Positions 7,195-16,565 are shown, counted from the stretch's first letter. The stretch is DNA of 39,089 nucleotides from Arachnia propionica (GCA_002748325.1 PDSD01000021.1:1-39089); one strand, 5' to 3'. Notes: generated by a model from the letters alone, not told the origin. Numbers and translations: made by a program.

Positions 7195-8877
7195 ATGAAG
7201 CTCAACAACGTGCTTGACAAGCTGCGGGCCGCTAGCCATGTGGTCTTGGAATTGGATCTGGCCAGAGGGCTGCTGACAGCGCAACCGGAGAATCCGCTCG
7301 AGGCGTTGCAGCGGCTCAACATGACTTCGTTGGAGACGTTGCGATCACATCTTGCTGACGCAGTCGCCGACCCGCGAGTGCGTGGGCTGATCGTCCATGT
7401 GGCTCCCACCGGTCGCCCGCTGGCAGCACTGGCTGAGGCCGCCGAAGCGATCGCCCAATTCGGGCAGCGCAAGCCCACCGTTGCCTGGTCGGAGAGCTTC
7501 GGGGAATTGACCAACGTTTGGGGCGAGTACTGCCTGGCTGCGGCCTGCCACGAGATCTGGTTGCAGCCGACCGGGGGTCTCGGTATCGGCGGAATGGAAG
7601 CGAACATCGTTTTGCTCAAGGGCGCGCTGAACAAGGCCGGCCTGGAGCCCCAGTTTGGGCAACGCTGGCAATACAAGTCGGCGGCCGACCAGTTCGCCGC
7701 CGCCGAGGTTAGCGAAGCGAACCGCGAGATGACCACGCGGATCGTGGAATCCGTCCTTGACTCAGGCGTCGAAACCATCGCCAACCGGCGCCGGATCACC
7801 ACGGACAAGGTCTGGGAGGCGGTGCATGCCTCGCCACTTAGCGCCCAACAGGCGCTTGAGGCTGGCCTGGTGGATCGGCTCGGCTACCGCGACGAGGTAT
7901 ACCGCGAGGCGCTGCAGCGCTGGCGCAGCAAGCCAAAGCAACTGCGGTTTGTTCACCGCTACCAGCCGCCGACCTCGCCAGCTAAGTTGCTGCGGCGGTG
8001 GCAGGCCAAGCAGGTTGCCGTGGTCGAAGTGCACGGTCCAATCGTGGTTGGGCGAGGAGCCTCGGCGCGCCGCACTGCCGGATCTGACGTGGTAGACGAA
8101 CAACTTCGCGCCGCGCTCCGTGACGACCATGTGGCCGCAGTGCTGCTCGACGTCGACAGCCCCGGCGGCTCCGCCGTGGCCAGCGATTTCATTCGGCGTT
8201 CGGTGCTGCAGTTGCGCGAGGCTGGCAAGCCAGTAGTCGCCCAGATGGGGGCGCTCGCCGCGTCCGGCGGCTACTACGTGTCCATGGGCTGCGACGAAAT
8301 CGTGGCCCAACCCACCACGCTAACCGGCTCGATCGGGGTGCTCGCAGGCAAGCTGGTCACCCAGGGGCTATACGACAAGCTGGGGGTGGTGCGGGAAACC
8401 GTGCGTACCGATGAGATGGCTGGGCTGATGTCGAGCACCACCGAGTTCACCGAGGAACAGTGGCAAAAGCTGAACGATTTCCTCGATCGGGTCTACCTGG
8501 AGTTCACCACATTCGCCGCCGCCGACCGTGGCATGGCCTACGAGGAATTGGAACAGCATGCAAAGGGCCGGGTATGGACCGGGGCCGACGCTTATTCGCG
8601 TGGACTGGTGGATCATCTTGGCGGCCGCCGCACCGCTCTGACCAGGATCCGAGAACTGGCGGCGCTTGGGTCCGCCGAGATCGAATTGACCCGCCCCGGT
8701 AAGGGCAACGTCATCCGAAATTTGCTCCCGGCAGAGTCCACGAACCGGGCGGCTGGCGCTATGCCCACAGTTGTGGGGCAACTCAGTTTGGAGAATCTGC
8801 TTCGCAGCGCCGCCCAGCAGTTCGGGCTGGACATGCCAGGCGTCCTCGCATTGCCATTTAACGTGGAATTGCGGTGA
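7195..8877 (+). CDS. sppA: Signal peptide peptidase SppA, 67K type
   Basis: A 560-residue S49 serine peptidase with two tandem domains, as in the long (67K) SppA type that degrades cleaved signal peptides at the membrane. The N-terminal domain carries the general-base lysine in QYKSAADQF (Lys161). The C-terminal domain has VDSPGGSAVASD and the nucleophile in LAASGGYYVS (Ser357), followed by the usual GSIGV segment. Both catalytic residues are therefore present. No N-terminal membrane helix is obvious, unlike E. coli SppA, so it may be cytoplasmic or peripheral. Start ATG 7195 has GAAAGGA 5 nt upstream. The next gene, for a VanW-type envelope protein, starts 79 nt after the stop. Confidence 0.92.
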   Translation: MKLNNVLDKLRAASHVVLELDLARGLLTAQPENPLEALQRLNMTSLETLRSHLADAVADPRVRGLIVHVAPTGRPLAALAEAAEAIAQFGQRKPTVAWSESFGELTNVWGEYCLAAACHEIWLQPTGGLGIGGMEANIVLLKGALNKAGLEPQFGQRWQYKSAADQFAAAEVSEANREMTTRIVESVLDSGVETIANRRRITTDKVWEAVHASPLSAQQALEAGLVDRLGYRDEVYREALQRWRSKPKQLRFVHRYQPPTSPAKLLRRWQAKQVAVVEVHGPIVVGRGASARRTAGSDVVDEQLRAALRDDHVAAVLLDVDSPGGSAVASDFIRRSVLQLREAGKPVVAQMGALAASGGYYVSMGCDEIVAQPTTLTGSIGVLAGKLVTQGLYDKLGVVRETVRTDEMAGLMSSTTEFTEEQWQKLNDFLDRVYLEFTTFAAADRGMAYEELEQHAKGRVWTGADAYSRGLVDHLGGRRTALTRIRELAALGSAEIELTRPGKGNVIRNLLPAESTNRAAGAMPTVVGQLSLENLLRSAAQQFGLDMPGVLALPFNVELR

Positions 8878-8956
8878 GTATTTTGGCCTATTCTGCTGCC
8901 TCTCGTACCATTACCCTTGGTTGCCAGCTGCGGCAACGCAATTGAGGAGACGCAAC

Positions 8957-10711
8957 GTGAGTGAAAAAGCCAAGCCCCGTCGAGTAAGGATCTGGCTGGT
9001 TGTGCTCGCAGTTGTAGTGGTATTGCTGCTAGCGCTGGGCTACGTCGTCGCCTATTTTGTCGCGGGCAACCGCACCGCTGCTGGGGCAACCGTAGAGGGT
9101 GTTCCTGTCGGCAGCATGAGCCCCGACGAAGCCGAAGCCAAATTAGAAGCCAAGTTGGCACCCGTCTACGACCGGCCAGTCACCGTTTCGCACGGTGAAA
9201 TGTCGATTGTGCTGCAGCCGCAAGCCGCCGGCTTGAAACTCGATTATGAGGCTGCCATCAATGAGATCGGCGGCGGCTTTAGCTGGAATCCGGCCGAAAT
9301 ATTCAACAAGTTTTTTGGTTCCCCGAAGCTAGACAAAGTGCCGCGGGCTATTGACGCGAAGGCGTTAGCTACCGCGCTGGAACAGCAGGCGCCCGCCTTC
9401 GCTAGTGAGGCGGTAAACGCCACGCTGACGCTGACCGATGGTGCGGTCAACCGTACCGAATCGGTGAACGCCACCGAGCTCGACCTGACTGAAACCGCGG
9501 TCAGCGTTGCCGCCGCTTTCGACCAAAGCAAAACCGAGGCTGAGGCGGTACTAGCTGAAACCCCGCCACCTGTCACCACGGAAATGGTGGACGCCGCAAT
9601 CGCCGAATACGCCGAGCCCGCGATGAGTGGCCCGGTCACAATCAGCGTCGCGGACCAGGAGTTCACAGTGACTCCGCAGCAGATCGCCGAGGCAACGACG
9701 TTCAGCCCCCAAGGCGAAAAGTTGGTGCCGGTGACTGACGGCGAGAAACTGCTGCAGCTGACCGAGAGTGAGCGCGCCACCCTGGAGTTGCAGGAAACTA
9801 AAGACGCTAGCTACGACCTCGTCGACGGCAAGATCGTGGTGGTGCCCGCCGTCGAAGGCAAAGAAATAACCGCCGAATCGCTGGCCAAAGCCGTGGAAGA
9901 GGCAGCCGTGCTCACTGCCGGGTCCCGCAAGGCTACGGCGGGCGTGGCGTCAGCGAAGCCCGAGTTCACCACCGAGATGGCCGAGCAAGTAAAACCACAA
10001 GAGGTCATTGGTGAGTTCACCACCCGCTACCCGCATTCGAGCTACCGCAACACGAACCTGGGTAAGGCTGCGGCCTCGGTCAACGGAACTGTGCTCATGC
10101 CGGGCGAAATCTTCAGCCTCAACGACACGCTGGGCGAACGCACGGCGGCTAACGGATACGTGCCCGGCTACGTCATCGTTAACGGGCGGCTGGTAAAGCA
10201 ACACGGCGGCGGCATCTCGCAAAGCGCCACCACGCTGTACAACGCCGCGTTTTTCGCCGGTCTCGAAGACATCGAACACCGGCCCCACACGCTGTATTTC
10301 GATCGTTACCCGGCTGGTCGCGAGGCCACCGTCTATTGGGGCCAGCTCGATCTGAAGTTCCGCAACAACACCAAGTACCCGATCTACATCCAGGGGTTCA
10401 TCAAGAAGTCCGGCTCCGGTCACCGTGGCAGCATCACCTTCCGGATGTGGTCCATCAAGACCTATGACAAAATCGTTGCGACTGATCCGGTTAAGTCCGG
10501 CTTCTACAGCGGCGAGACGGTCACCATCCGGAACGACCCGAAGTGCAAGCCGCAGTCACCCATCCGGGGATTCACCGTGACCTGGTCGCGGCTGTTCTAC
10601 CAGGGCGGCGAAGTGGTGAAGAAAGAGGACTACTCCTGGAAGTACTCGGCAGGCAAGCGGATTCTTTGTGAATACGACGAGCCCGGTGATCCTCCTGGCG
10701 ACGACCAGTAG
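8957..10711 (+). CDS. Membrane-anchored VanW family protein with peptidoglycan-binding-like repeats
   Basis: A 584-residue envelope protein. A short basic N-terminus leads into one membrane helix (about residues 11-36), then a long external region. Two similar segments fit the PG_binding_4-type domains often found before VanW: one with GVPVGSMSPDEAEAKL, the other around VTISVADQEFTVTPQQ and VVPAVEGKEITAESLAKAV. The C-terminal half is VanW (FTTRYPHSSYRNTNL, LMPGEIFSLNDTLGERT, HGGGISQSATTLYNA). VanW domains occur with glycopeptide-resistance genes and in many secreted proteins, but their biochemical role is unknown. GTG 8957 is chosen because GAGGAG lies 7 nt upstream and the hydrophobic anchor follows at once; longer in-frame starts inside sppA are unlikely. 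Confidence 0.88.
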   Translation: MSEKAKPRRVRIWLVVLAVVVVLLLALGYVVAYFVAGNRTAAGATVEGVPVGSMSPDEAEAKLEAKLAPVYDRPVTVSHGEMSIVLQPQAAGLKLDYEAAINEIGGGFSWNPAEIFNKFFGSPKLDKVPRAIDAKALATALEQQAPAFASEAVNATLTLTDGAVNRTESVNATELDLTETAVSVAAAFDQSKTEAEAVLAETPPPVTTEMVDAAIAEYAEPAMSGPVTISVADQEFTVTPQQIAEATTFSPQGEKLVPVTDGEKLLQLTESERATLELQETKDASYDLVDGKIVVVPAVEGKEITAESLAKAVEEAAVLTAGSRKATAGVASAKPEFTTEMAEQVKPQEVIGEFTTRYPHSSYRNTNLGKAAASVNGTVLMPGEIFSLNDTLGERTAANGYVPGYVIVNGRLVKQHGGGISQSATTLYNAAFFAGLEDIEHRPHTLYFDRYPAGREATVYWGQLDLKFRNNTKYPIYIQGFIKKSGSGHRGSITFRMWSIKTYDKIVATDPVKSGFYSGETVTIRNDPKCKPQSPIRGFTVTWSRLFYQGGEVVKKEDYSWKYSAGKRILCEYDEPGDPPGDDQ

Positions 10712-10731
10712 GTCGAGCCTGACGGGCACGG

Positions 10732-10737
10732 TAAGCT
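10732..10737 (+). promoter_or_regulatory. -10 box upstream of fdxA
   Basis: TAAGCT lies 19 nt before the GTG start of fdxA in the 45-nt gap after the VanW gene. No clear -35 box was found. Confidence 0.35.
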
Positions 10738-10756
10738 GTCCTGGGAAGGGAGCGCA

Positions 10757-11074
10757 GTGACCTACATAATCGGATTGCCTTGCGTCGATGTCAAAGACCG
10801 CGCATGTGTCGACGAATGCCCAGTCGACTGCATCTATGAGGGAAACCGGATGCTCTACATCCACCCCGAGGAGTGCGTCGACTGCGGAGCCTGCGAACCC
10901 GCCTGCCCGGTGGAGGCCATCTACTACGAAGACGATGTTCCTGAGGGCGAGGAAGCCTTTGTGGCCGCAAACGCCGAGTTCTTCGATGAGATCGGCTCGC
11001 CCGGTGGTGCTGCCATGCAAGGCCCAATCGACGGTGATCACAAGCTGATCGAATCCCTGCCACCACAAGCCTGA
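10757..11074 (+). CDS. fdxA: 7Fe ferredoxin
   Basis: A 105-residue ferredoxin. Following the Azotobacter FdI pattern, Cys9, Cys17 and Cys50 would hold a [3Fe-4S] cluster and Cys21, Cys40, Cys43 and Cys46 a [4Fe-4S] cluster, with Cys25 as an extra non-ligand cysteine. It is an acidic soluble electron carrier; the partner is not known. The start is GTG at 10757, with GAAGGGAG upstream. Its TGA overlaps the ATG of the next gene (TGATG), so it is translationally coupled to dapC. This pairing is known from actinobacteria (Rv1177-Rv1178 in M. tuberculosis). Confidence 0.95.
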   Translation: MTYIIGLPCVDVKDRACVDECPVDCIYEGNRMLYIHPEECVDCGACEPACPVEAIYYEDDVPEGEEAFVAANAEFFDEIGSPGGAAMQGPIDGDHKLIESLPPQA

Positions 11075-12162
11075 TGATTCGGCTCTCTTCGCGGTTGCCG
11101 GACTTCCCGTGGGACAGTCTGCGGGCGGCCCGCGAACTCGCGGCGGCCCACCCCGACGGCATCGTCGACCTATCGGTGGGCACCCCGGTGGACCCGGTGC
11201 CGACCCTGGCCAGAAAAGCTCTTGCCGACGCCAGCGACGCACACGGCTATCCAACCGTCTGGGGAACCCCGGAACTGCGGCGAGCCATCCAGGACTATTT
11301 CGAGCGGCGCTGGCGCTCAGTACCGTTGACCGAACGACACGTCCTGCCAGTGATCGGCACCAAGGAACTGGTGGCGTGGCTGCCTAGCTTGCTCGGGCTT
11401 GGCCCCGACCACAGCGTGGTGTACCCAAGCCTCGCCTATCCCACCTATGAGGTAGGGGCGCTGACTGCAGGCGCCAAGCCGGTCGCGCTCGATACTCCGG
11501 AGCAGGCCCCCAAAGACACGGCGCTCATCTGGGTGAACTCGCCAAGCAATCCGACCGGGCGGATCGCCGCCGTTTCCGAGCTGCGAGCCTGGGTCGAGGT
11601 TGCCCGGCAACGCGGCGCGGTATTAGCCAGCGACGAGTGCTACGGCGAACTCGGCTGGGAGGAAGAACCGGTATCGGTGCTCGACCCACGGGTCAACGAT
11701 GGCGATCTCATCGGGCTGTTGGCCGTCTCCTCGCTGTCGAAACGCTCCAATGCGGCCGGTTATCGCATGGGCATGGTCGTCGGCGATCCCGATCTCGTGA
11801 TGGAACTGGTGGGTAGCCGCAAGCACCTAGGAATGATGGTGCCGACCCCGGTGCAGGCAGCGATGACGGCGCTGCTGGCGGACCAGGAACACGTCGAGCA
11901 GCAGCGCGGCCGCTACCTGGCCCGGCGGGCAAAACTGCTCCCCGCGCTGCAGGCAGCAGGATTTAGGATCGAGCACTCCCAGGGCTCGTTGTATCTGTGG
12001 GCCACGAGGGACGAGCCGTGCCGCGACAGCCTCACCTGGCTGGCCGAGCGAGGCATCCTGGTGGCGCCAGGCGATTTTTATGGTTCACAGCGCCACGTCC
12101 GGGTGGCGTTGACAGCCACCGATGAACGGATCCAAGCGGCGGCGGCCCGGCTACTGGGTTAG
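11074..12162 (+). CDS. dapC: Succinyldiaminopimelate transaminase (class I/II aminotransferase)
   Basis: A 362-residue PLP-dependent aminotransferase of fold type I. The motif VNSPSNPTGR and the Schiff-base lysine in SSLSKRSNAAGYR (Lys223) are clear, with the C-terminal substrate-binding Arg in the RHVRVALT region. The ferredoxin-aminotransferase pair is the actinobacterial dapC arrangement, which makes N-succinyl-L,L-diaminopimelate from glutamate and the 6-oxo compound in lysine and peptidoglycan synthesis. dapD and dapE lie within 2 kb, which supports the call. Its last 12 nt overlap the convergent lysozyme-like gene. Confidence 0.88.
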   Translation: MIRLSSRLPDFPWDSLRAARELAAAHPDGIVDLSVGTPVDPVPTLARKALADASDAHGYPTVWGTPELRRAIQDYFERRWRSVPLTERHVLPVIGTKELVAWLPSLLGLGPDHSVVYPSLAYPTYEVGALTAGAKPVALDTPEQAPKDTALIWVNSPSNPTGRIAAVSELRAWVEVARQRGAVLASDECYGELGWEEEPVSVLDPRVNDGDLIGLLAVSSLSKRSNAAGYRMGMVVGDPDLVMELVGSRKHLGMMVPTPVQAAMTALLADQEHVEQQRGRYLARRAKLLPALQAAGFRIEHSQGSLYLWATRDEPCRDSLTWLAERGILVAPGDFYGSQRHVRVALTATDERIQAAAARLLG

Positions 12163-12972
12163 CTCTAGTATGGCCGTGTCGGCCTCGCCCGCGGTCGCGG
12201 TCTGCCAGGCAGGATCCGGGCCGATGCGCCAGGTGAGTTCTGCCACCGTCGCCGACTCGATGCCGACCTGATGGGTGAAGCTCAAGGCGAGTTGCGTGGC
12301 GGCCCAAAGCTGCAGTTGGTCGGTGCCGCGGAGTACAAGTTGCTGCCCGGTTTTCGAAGCCTCGACCCCAGGTACGGTAGCCAGCACCCGATCCAACAGT
12401 TGCGTGTCGCCGGGGGTGAGGTCACCTCCGGTGCAGCCGAAACTGCCCGGTTTGGTGCCGCGCAGTGCCCCAGCTAGTGCCCGCGCATTGGCCTCGTGCT
12501 TGCGATAGGCATCCGGGTAGGCGCTACGCTGCACGGCTTGGGCAGTCTCGGTGATGTCTCCGGTCTGCCAATCGGAGACCTTCACTAGGGCCTCGTAAAA
12601 CTTGGCGGAGGAATACCACGGGTCCTGAATCTGTTCCGGGGTGCCCCAGCCTTGCGACGGCCGCTGTTGGAACAGCCCGAGCGAGTCGCGGTCGCCGTAG
12701 TCAAGATTGCGTAACCCCGACTCCTGCCAGGCGGTTGCTAGCGCAATGATCGCAGCCCGCTCCGGCAGGCCTCGCTCAAACGAGGAAGCAACAATTATTG
12801 CGGCGTTACCGGCCTGCTCGGGGGTCAGGCTCACCTTCGTCTCACCGGCTATCGCGTAACAACGGTCGGGGGTCAGCTGCTCGCGCAGCAACAGGTAGCT
12901 CTGGGTGCCCGCGACACCAAGCAACACCACGACGACAATGGCGACTATTGCCCAGATAGCTTTGCGGGACAT
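12151..12972 (-). CDS. Membrane-anchored protein with a lysozyme-like (transglycosylase-type) domain
   Basis: A 273-residue protein with a membrane helix at about residues 5-29, then an external domain. The stretch ALATAWQESGLRNL followed by SLGLFQQRPSQGWG resembles the catalytic Glu region and the following loop of soluble lytic transglycosylases (ESG...S-x-GL-x-Q). A lysozyme-fold domain acting on peptidoglycan, or a relic of one, is therefore likely. The C-terminal 100 residues are unassigned. Its ATG overlaps the dapD stop (TGATG), so translation is coupled to a gene for a peptidoglycan precursor enzyme. It overlaps dapC convergently by 12 nt. Catalytic activity is not shown. Confidence 0.75.
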   Translation of the reverse strand: MSRKAIWAIVAIVVVVLLGVAGTQSYLLLREQLTPDRCYAIAGETKVSLTPEQAGNAAIIVASSFERGLPERAAIIALATAWQESGLRNLDYGDRDSLGLFQQRPSQGWGTPEQIQDPWYSSAKFYEALVKVSDWQTGDITETAQAVQRSAYPDAYRKHEANARALAGALRGTKPGSFGCTGGDLTPGDTQLLDRVLATVPGVEASKTGQQLVLRGTDQLQLWAATQLALSFTHQVGIESATVAELTWRIGPDPAWQTATAGEADTAILELTQ

Positions 12973-13904
12973 CAGTTTGTGTGCAATTCGTCGTTGAGTG
13001 CGACCGCCCGGCTGCCGCGCGATTTGGCGATCACCTGGCCAGTCACCGAGTCACGCAGGAACAGCCAACCGGATTGCCCGGAAAGCTCAGCAGCCTTAAC
13101 GATGCTGCCGTCCGGCAGCCCCACCTTCGTTCCGGCGGTCAGGTACAACCCGGCCTCGACGATACAGTCGTCACCGAGGGAGATGCCGATGCCGGATTCC
13201 GCACCCAGCAGGCAGCGCTCGCCGAGCCGAATCACCTCATTGCCGCCGCCAGACAGCGTCCCCATGATTGAGGCGCCGCCGCCAACATCGGAGCCTGCGC
13301 CGACCACCACACCCGCGGAGATGCGGCCCTCGATCATGGAGGTGCCGAGGGTGCCGGCATTGAAGTTCACGAAGCCTTCGTGCATGACAGTGGTGCCGGG
13401 TGCCAGGTGGGCACCCAGCCGCACCCGGTCGGCGTCGGCGATGCGAACCTCGCTGGGAACCACGTAGTCGGTCATCCGGGGGAATTTGTCCACGCCGAAT
13501 ACCTGCAGCTGCCCGCCCCGGGCGCGCAGCGCCAACTGCAGGCTGGGCAGCAGCGCCGGAGGTATCGGGCCGAGGTTGGTCCAGGCGTTGTTGGGCAGCA
13601 CCCCGAACAGGCCGTCCAGGTTCAACCCGTGCGGCTGCACGAGCCGGTGGCTCAACAAGTGGAGGCGTAGATAGGCATCCGCGACATCTTGCGGTGCCTG
13701 ATTCAAGTCGATGGTTACCAGCAGCGGCTCGGTGGCGACGCGCCGAAGCTCGTCACGGTGCGCGGCAGCGGCAAGCCCGTCGGGCGGCTGCGATTGGGCA
13801 GTTCTGCCGAGCTGCGGGGAAGGGAACCAAGCATCAAGAACCTGGCCGTCCAAGTGACGGCTGATGAGGCCCCAACCTGAGGCCTGGGTGGCGGTATCGC
13901 TCAT
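12972..13904 (-). CDS. dapD: Tetrahydrodipicolinate N-succinyltransferase
   Basis: A 310-residue succinyltransferase of the actinobacterial DapD type. The N-terminal globular domain leads to a left-handed beta-helix with hexapeptide-like repeats ([58 protein letters not shown]). It transfers succinyl from succinyl-CoA to tetrahydrodipicolinate, the step before DapC. ATG 13904 is chosen because TAGACT ends 8 nt upstream (leaderless style) and the family starts here; an in-frame ATG at 14048 would lie inside dapE. It is divergent from dapE and coupled to the lysozyme-like gene downstream. Confidence 0.94.
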   Translation of the reverse strand: MSDTATQASGWGLISRHLDGQVLDAWFPSPQLGRTAQSQPPDGLAAAAHRDELRRVATEPLLVTIDLNQAPQDVADAYLRLHLLSHRLVQPHGLNLDGLFGVLPNNAWTNLGPIPPALLPSLQLALRARGGQLQVFGVDKFPRMTDYVVPSEVRIADADRVRLGAHLAPGTTVMHEGFVNFNAGTLGTSMIEGRISAGVVVGAGSDVGGGASIMGTLSGGGNEVIRLGERCLLGAESGIGISLGDDCIVEAGLYLTAGTKVGLPDGSIVKAAELSGQSGWLFLRDSVTGQVIAKSRGSRAVALNDELHTN

Positions 13905-13911
13905 GAAACGA

Positions 13912-13917
13912 AGTCTA
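13912..13917 (-). promoter_or_regulatory. dapD: -10 box of dapD, leaderless type
   Basis: Read on the minus strand, TAGACT is followed by 7 nt and the dapD ATG, so the transcript would begin at the start codon. It faces away from the dapE -10 box, with about 45 bp between them. Confidence 0.55.
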
Positions 13918-13962
13918 CCGGGACTGGCAGTAGCGGTGCCGTCGCCGACGGTAGCCACCCGG

Positions 13963-13968
13963 TATTGT
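13963..13968 (+). promoter_or_regulatory. dapE: -10 box of dapE, leaderless type
   Basis: TATTGT is followed by GCTGCC and the ATG at 13975, which places the start codon at +1. No Shine-Dalgarno site is present. The dapD and dapE promoters share this 70-nt gap. Confidence 0.55.
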
Positions 13969-13974
13969 GCTGCC

Positions 13975-15069
13975 ATGGAATTGGAGCTGCGCGCCGAGCT
14001 GGGGGAGCTGACCCAGGCGCTGGTCGATGTGGAAAGTGTGTCGGGCAACGAGGATCAGCTCGCCGGGCTGGTAGCTGACGCGCTAGCAAAGTGTCGCCAC
14101 CTAGAGCTGATTCGCGACGGCAACTGTGTGGTGGCCAGAACCAACCTTGGCCGCCCACAACGGGTGGTAATTGCTGGGCATCTGGACACGGTGCCGGTCG
14201 CTGACAACCTGCCATCCCGGCGGGAAGCCCACCCCGAAGGTGAGCGCATCATTGGTCGCGGCACCTGCGACATGAAGGGCGGCGTCGCGGTGGCGCTGCG
14301 GCTGGCCGCCGAGCTAGTGGCGCCGGTTCGCGACATCACCTGGATCTTTTACGACAACGAAGAGGTCGACGCCGAACGTAACGGTCTGCGGCGGCTCGCG
14401 CAGCACCGGCCCGACCTGTTGGCAGGCGACTTTGCGGTGCTGATGGAGCCCACGGGCGCGCAGATCGAGGGCGGTTGCCAGGGCAGTTGCCGGGTCGTCA
14501 TCCGCAGCGACGGCAAGGCGGCCCACAGTGCGCGCTGGTGGCGCGGCCGCAACGCGATCCACGCCCTAGCGGACGTGCTAGCCAGGCTGAACGCCTATGA
14601 GCCGCGGGAGGTCGAGGTAGATGGGCTGGTCTACCGCGAAGGCCTGAATGCGATCCGGATCGGCGGCGGCGTCGCGGGCAACGTGATTCCACCCAAGGCC
14701 GAGATTGAGATTAACTACCGCTTCGCCCCAGACAAGTCCGGGGACGACGCACTGGCCGAACTAAAGCGAGTATTCCGTGACTACGAACTGCAGGTCGTCG
14801 ACATGAGCCTGCCCGCCCGGCCCGGGCTGGATATGCCGTTGGCCCGCGAGTTCGTTGCCGCCGTCGGCAAAGAGCCAAGAGCCAAGTACGGCTGGACCGA
14901 CGTATCGCGCTTCGCCGCGCTGGGCATCCCAGCCGTTAACTACGGCCCGGCCGATCCCAGCGTCGCCCACGCCGACGATGAGTTCTGCCCGGTTGCCGAC
15001 CTGGTGAGCTGCGAGGCTGGGCTGCGCAACTGGTTGACCAAGCAAGTAACCGAAGGATCCCAATCATGA
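13975..15069 (+). CDS. dapE: Succinyl-diaminopimelate desuccinylase
   Basis: A 364-residue M20 metallopeptidase. Zinc ligands and catalytic residues are visible in order: GHLDTVP (His, then the catalytic Asp), GTCDMKGG (bridging Asp), [11 protein letters not shown] (catalytic Glu and ligand Glu), LMEPTG, and the last His in SVAHADDEF. The lid domain lies between, with KAAHSARWW. It removes succinate from N-succinyl-L,L-diaminopimelate after DapC. ATG 13975 fits the promoter and the family start ([18 protein letters not shown]). The end overlaps the LOG gene by 4 nt (ATGA), so the two are coupled. Confidence 0.93.
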   Translation: MELELRAELGELTQALVDVESVSGNEDQLAGLVADALAKCRHLELIRDGNCVVARTNLGRPQRVVIAGHLDTVPVADNLPSRREAHPEGERIIGRGTCDMKGGVAVALRLAAELVAPVRDITWIFYDNEEVDAERNGLRRLAQHRPDLLAGDFAVLMEPTGAQIEGGCQGSCRVVIRSDGKAAHSARWWRGRNAIHALADVLARLNAYEPREVEVDGLVYREGLNAIRIGGGVAGNVIPPKAEIEINYRFAPDKSGDDALAELKRVFRDYELQVVDMSLPARPGLDMPLAREFVAAVGKEPRAKYGWTDVSRFAALGIPAVNYGPADPSVAHADDEFCPVADLVSCEAGLRNWLTKQVTEGSQS

Positions 15070-15767
15070 ACAAACGACGAAGCGGCGCTGTCGTGCTGCG
15101 AAATGCGAAGCAGCAGCCGACCGCCGACCAGAGCCTGCTCACGCAGCGATTCGGGGAGGACCCGTGGCGGGTGCTACGGATCCAATCCGAGTTCGTGGAA
15201 GGCTTCGAGGCGCTGCGCGACCTGGGCCCGGCAATCAGCTTGTTCGGCTCGGCCCGCATCGCGCCGAACCACCCCCACTACGCCGCCGCGCAGGCCATCG
15301 CGGAGCGGCTGGTCGATGCTGGCTGGGCGGTCATTACCGGCGGCGGCCCCGGCACCATGGAGGCCGGTAACAAGGGCGCTGCGCAGGCCGGCGGCCAATC
15401 AATCGGCCTGGGCATCGAGTTGCCGTTTGAGCAGGGCCTCAACGAATACGTCACCCTGGGCATCAACTTCCGGTATTTCTTCGCCCGCAAGACGATGTTC
15501 CTGAAGTACTCGCAGGGCTTCGTGGTGCTGCCGGGGGGAGTGGGGACCCTTGATGAAATGTTCGAGGCGTTGACGCTGATCCAGACCGGAAAAGTTCAGA
15601 ACTTCCCCGTCGTGCTATACGGCAAGAGTTATTGGGGCGGCTTGCTGCAGTGGCTGCACGATGCTGTCGCCGACGGCGGTTACATTGCCGCCGAGGACTT
15701 AGACCGGCTGCACCTCACCGACGACATCGATGAGGTCATCGAACTAGTCGGCCAGCCGGAGGTCTGA
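15066..15767 (+). CDS. LOG family protein (TIGR00730 type)
   Basis: A 233-residue Rossmann-like protein of the lysine-decarboxylase-like LOG family. The two signature motifs are complete: GGGPGTMEA at about 95-103 and PGGVGTLDEMFEALT at about 156-170. LOG enzymes cleave nucleoside 5'-monophosphates such as cytokinin precursors to base and ribose 5-phosphate; in bacteria the natural substrate is often unknown. The older name 'lysine decarboxylase' is not supported. The ATG overlaps the dapE stop, and a DivIVA-repeat gene follows after 1 nt, so the three form one operon. The same order (Rv1202-Rv1205 region) is known in mycobacteria. Confidence 0.92.
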   Translation: MNKRRSGAVVLRNAKQQPTADQSLLTQRFGEDPWRVLRIQSEFVEGFEALRDLGPAISLFGSARIAPNHPHYAAAQAIAERLVDAGWAVITGGGPGTMEAGNKGAAQAGGQSIGLGIELPFEQGLNEYVTLGINFRYFFARKTMFLKYSQGFVVLPGGVGTLDEMFEALTLIQTGKVQNFPVVLYGKSYWGGLLQWLHDAVADGGYIAAEDLDRLHLTDDIDEVIELVGQPEV

Positions 15768-15768
15768 C

Positions 15769-16317
15769 GTGGAGTGGGTACTTGTCCTAGTGGCGATCGC
15801 GGTGCTCGGTGTGGCCGCCTGGGCTGGCACCGGCAAGCTTGGCGAGATGCCGCCGGTGGTGACCGACCGCCCCAAGGGCAGGATCCCTGACGGGCCACTC
15901 ACGCCGGAATTGTTAGCCGCGCTGCAACTGCCTCGGGCCAGCAGCGGCTACTCCCGGCAGCAGGTGGACGATCACCTCAGCGCCCTCGTTGCCGGTGACG
16001 AGCCGGATCCCAGTTTCGATGTCGTCGCTGGCGGCTACGACATGCAGGTAGTCGATGAACTGCTGGCGCGGTTCGAGCAGCCAACAGGGTCTGTCGCAGC
16101 AGAACAGTCGCGACCTAAGCGAAGCGATGACGACGCGAGTGCCACCGCCGAACCGAAACAACCATCGGTGCCAACCGACGAGCCCGCTGCAGCCGAGCAG
16201 GCAGCGATTGCAGCCGAAACAGCGCCGCTGGAGCAGGAGGAGTCCCAAGCTGATTTCGTGGCCGACGAAGCCGATCCCGAGGAGCCGCCCGCGGAAGAAA
16301 CCACCGCCAATACCTAA
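15769..16317 (+). CDS. Membrane-anchored DivIVA-repeat protein
   Basis: A 182-residue protein starting with GTG 1 nt after the LOG stop. An N-terminal membrane helix (about residues 2-19) is followed by two copies of the short DivIVA-type repeat, SGYSRQQVDDHLSAL (about 59-73) and GGYDMQVVDELLARFE (about 86-101). An acidic, Ala/Glu/Pro-rich tail of about 80 residues is probably disordered. Such repeats also occur in actinobacterial cell-pole and septum proteins, so a role in wall growth is possible but not shown. It ends the dapE operon. Confidence 0.75.
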   Translation: MEWVLVLVAIAVLGVAAWAGTGKLGEMPPVVTDRPKGRIPDGPLTPELLAALQLPRASSGYSRQQVDDHLSALVAGDEPDPSFDVVAGGYDMQVVDELLARFEQPTGSVAAEQSRPKRSDDDASATAEPKQPSVPTDEPAAAEQAAIAAETAPLEQEESQADFVADEADPEEPPAEETTANT

Positions 16318-16378
16318 CTATCGGCCGAGATAAGGAATAATGGGTGGTAACTAATCCCGGAAAGGAACGAGGTTCGCG

Positions 16379-16546
16379 ATGGCAGCGATGAAGCCCCGCA
16401 CTGGCGATGGACCCATGGAGGTCACCAAGGAGGGACGCGGAATCATCATGCGTGTTCCGGTAGACGGTGGTGGTCGGCTGGTCGTCGAGATGAACTCAGA
16501 GGAGGCCGATGCGTTGCTGGCAGCGCTGACTGGTGTGGTCGGCTAA
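16379..16546 (+). CDS. DUF3117 small protein
   Basis: A 55-residue protein of a family almost confined to Actinobacteria and very highly conserved (Rv1211 in M. tuberculosis). It begins MAAMKPRTGDGP and carries EVTKEGRGIIMRVPVDGGG, the family core. Its function is unknown. AAAGGAACGAGG lies upstream as the ribosome site; an AATAAT near 16336 could be the -10 box. A perfect terminator hairpin follows 19 nt after the stop. Confidence 0.93.
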   Translation: MAAMKPRTGDGPMEVTKEGRGIIMRVPVDGGGRLVVEMNSEEADALLAALTGVVG

Positions 16547-16565
16547 CTGGGAACAAATACGATTT

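Noticed and set aside
6450..7808. A 452-codon open frame on the minus strand
   Set aside because: It is antisense to the conserved C-terminal half of tkt and the start of sppA and crosses the terminator between them.
8771..8956. Upstream in-frame start for the VanW protein inside sppA
   Set aside because: It would add 62 residues with no family match; GTG 8957 has GAGGAG and is followed by the membrane anchor.
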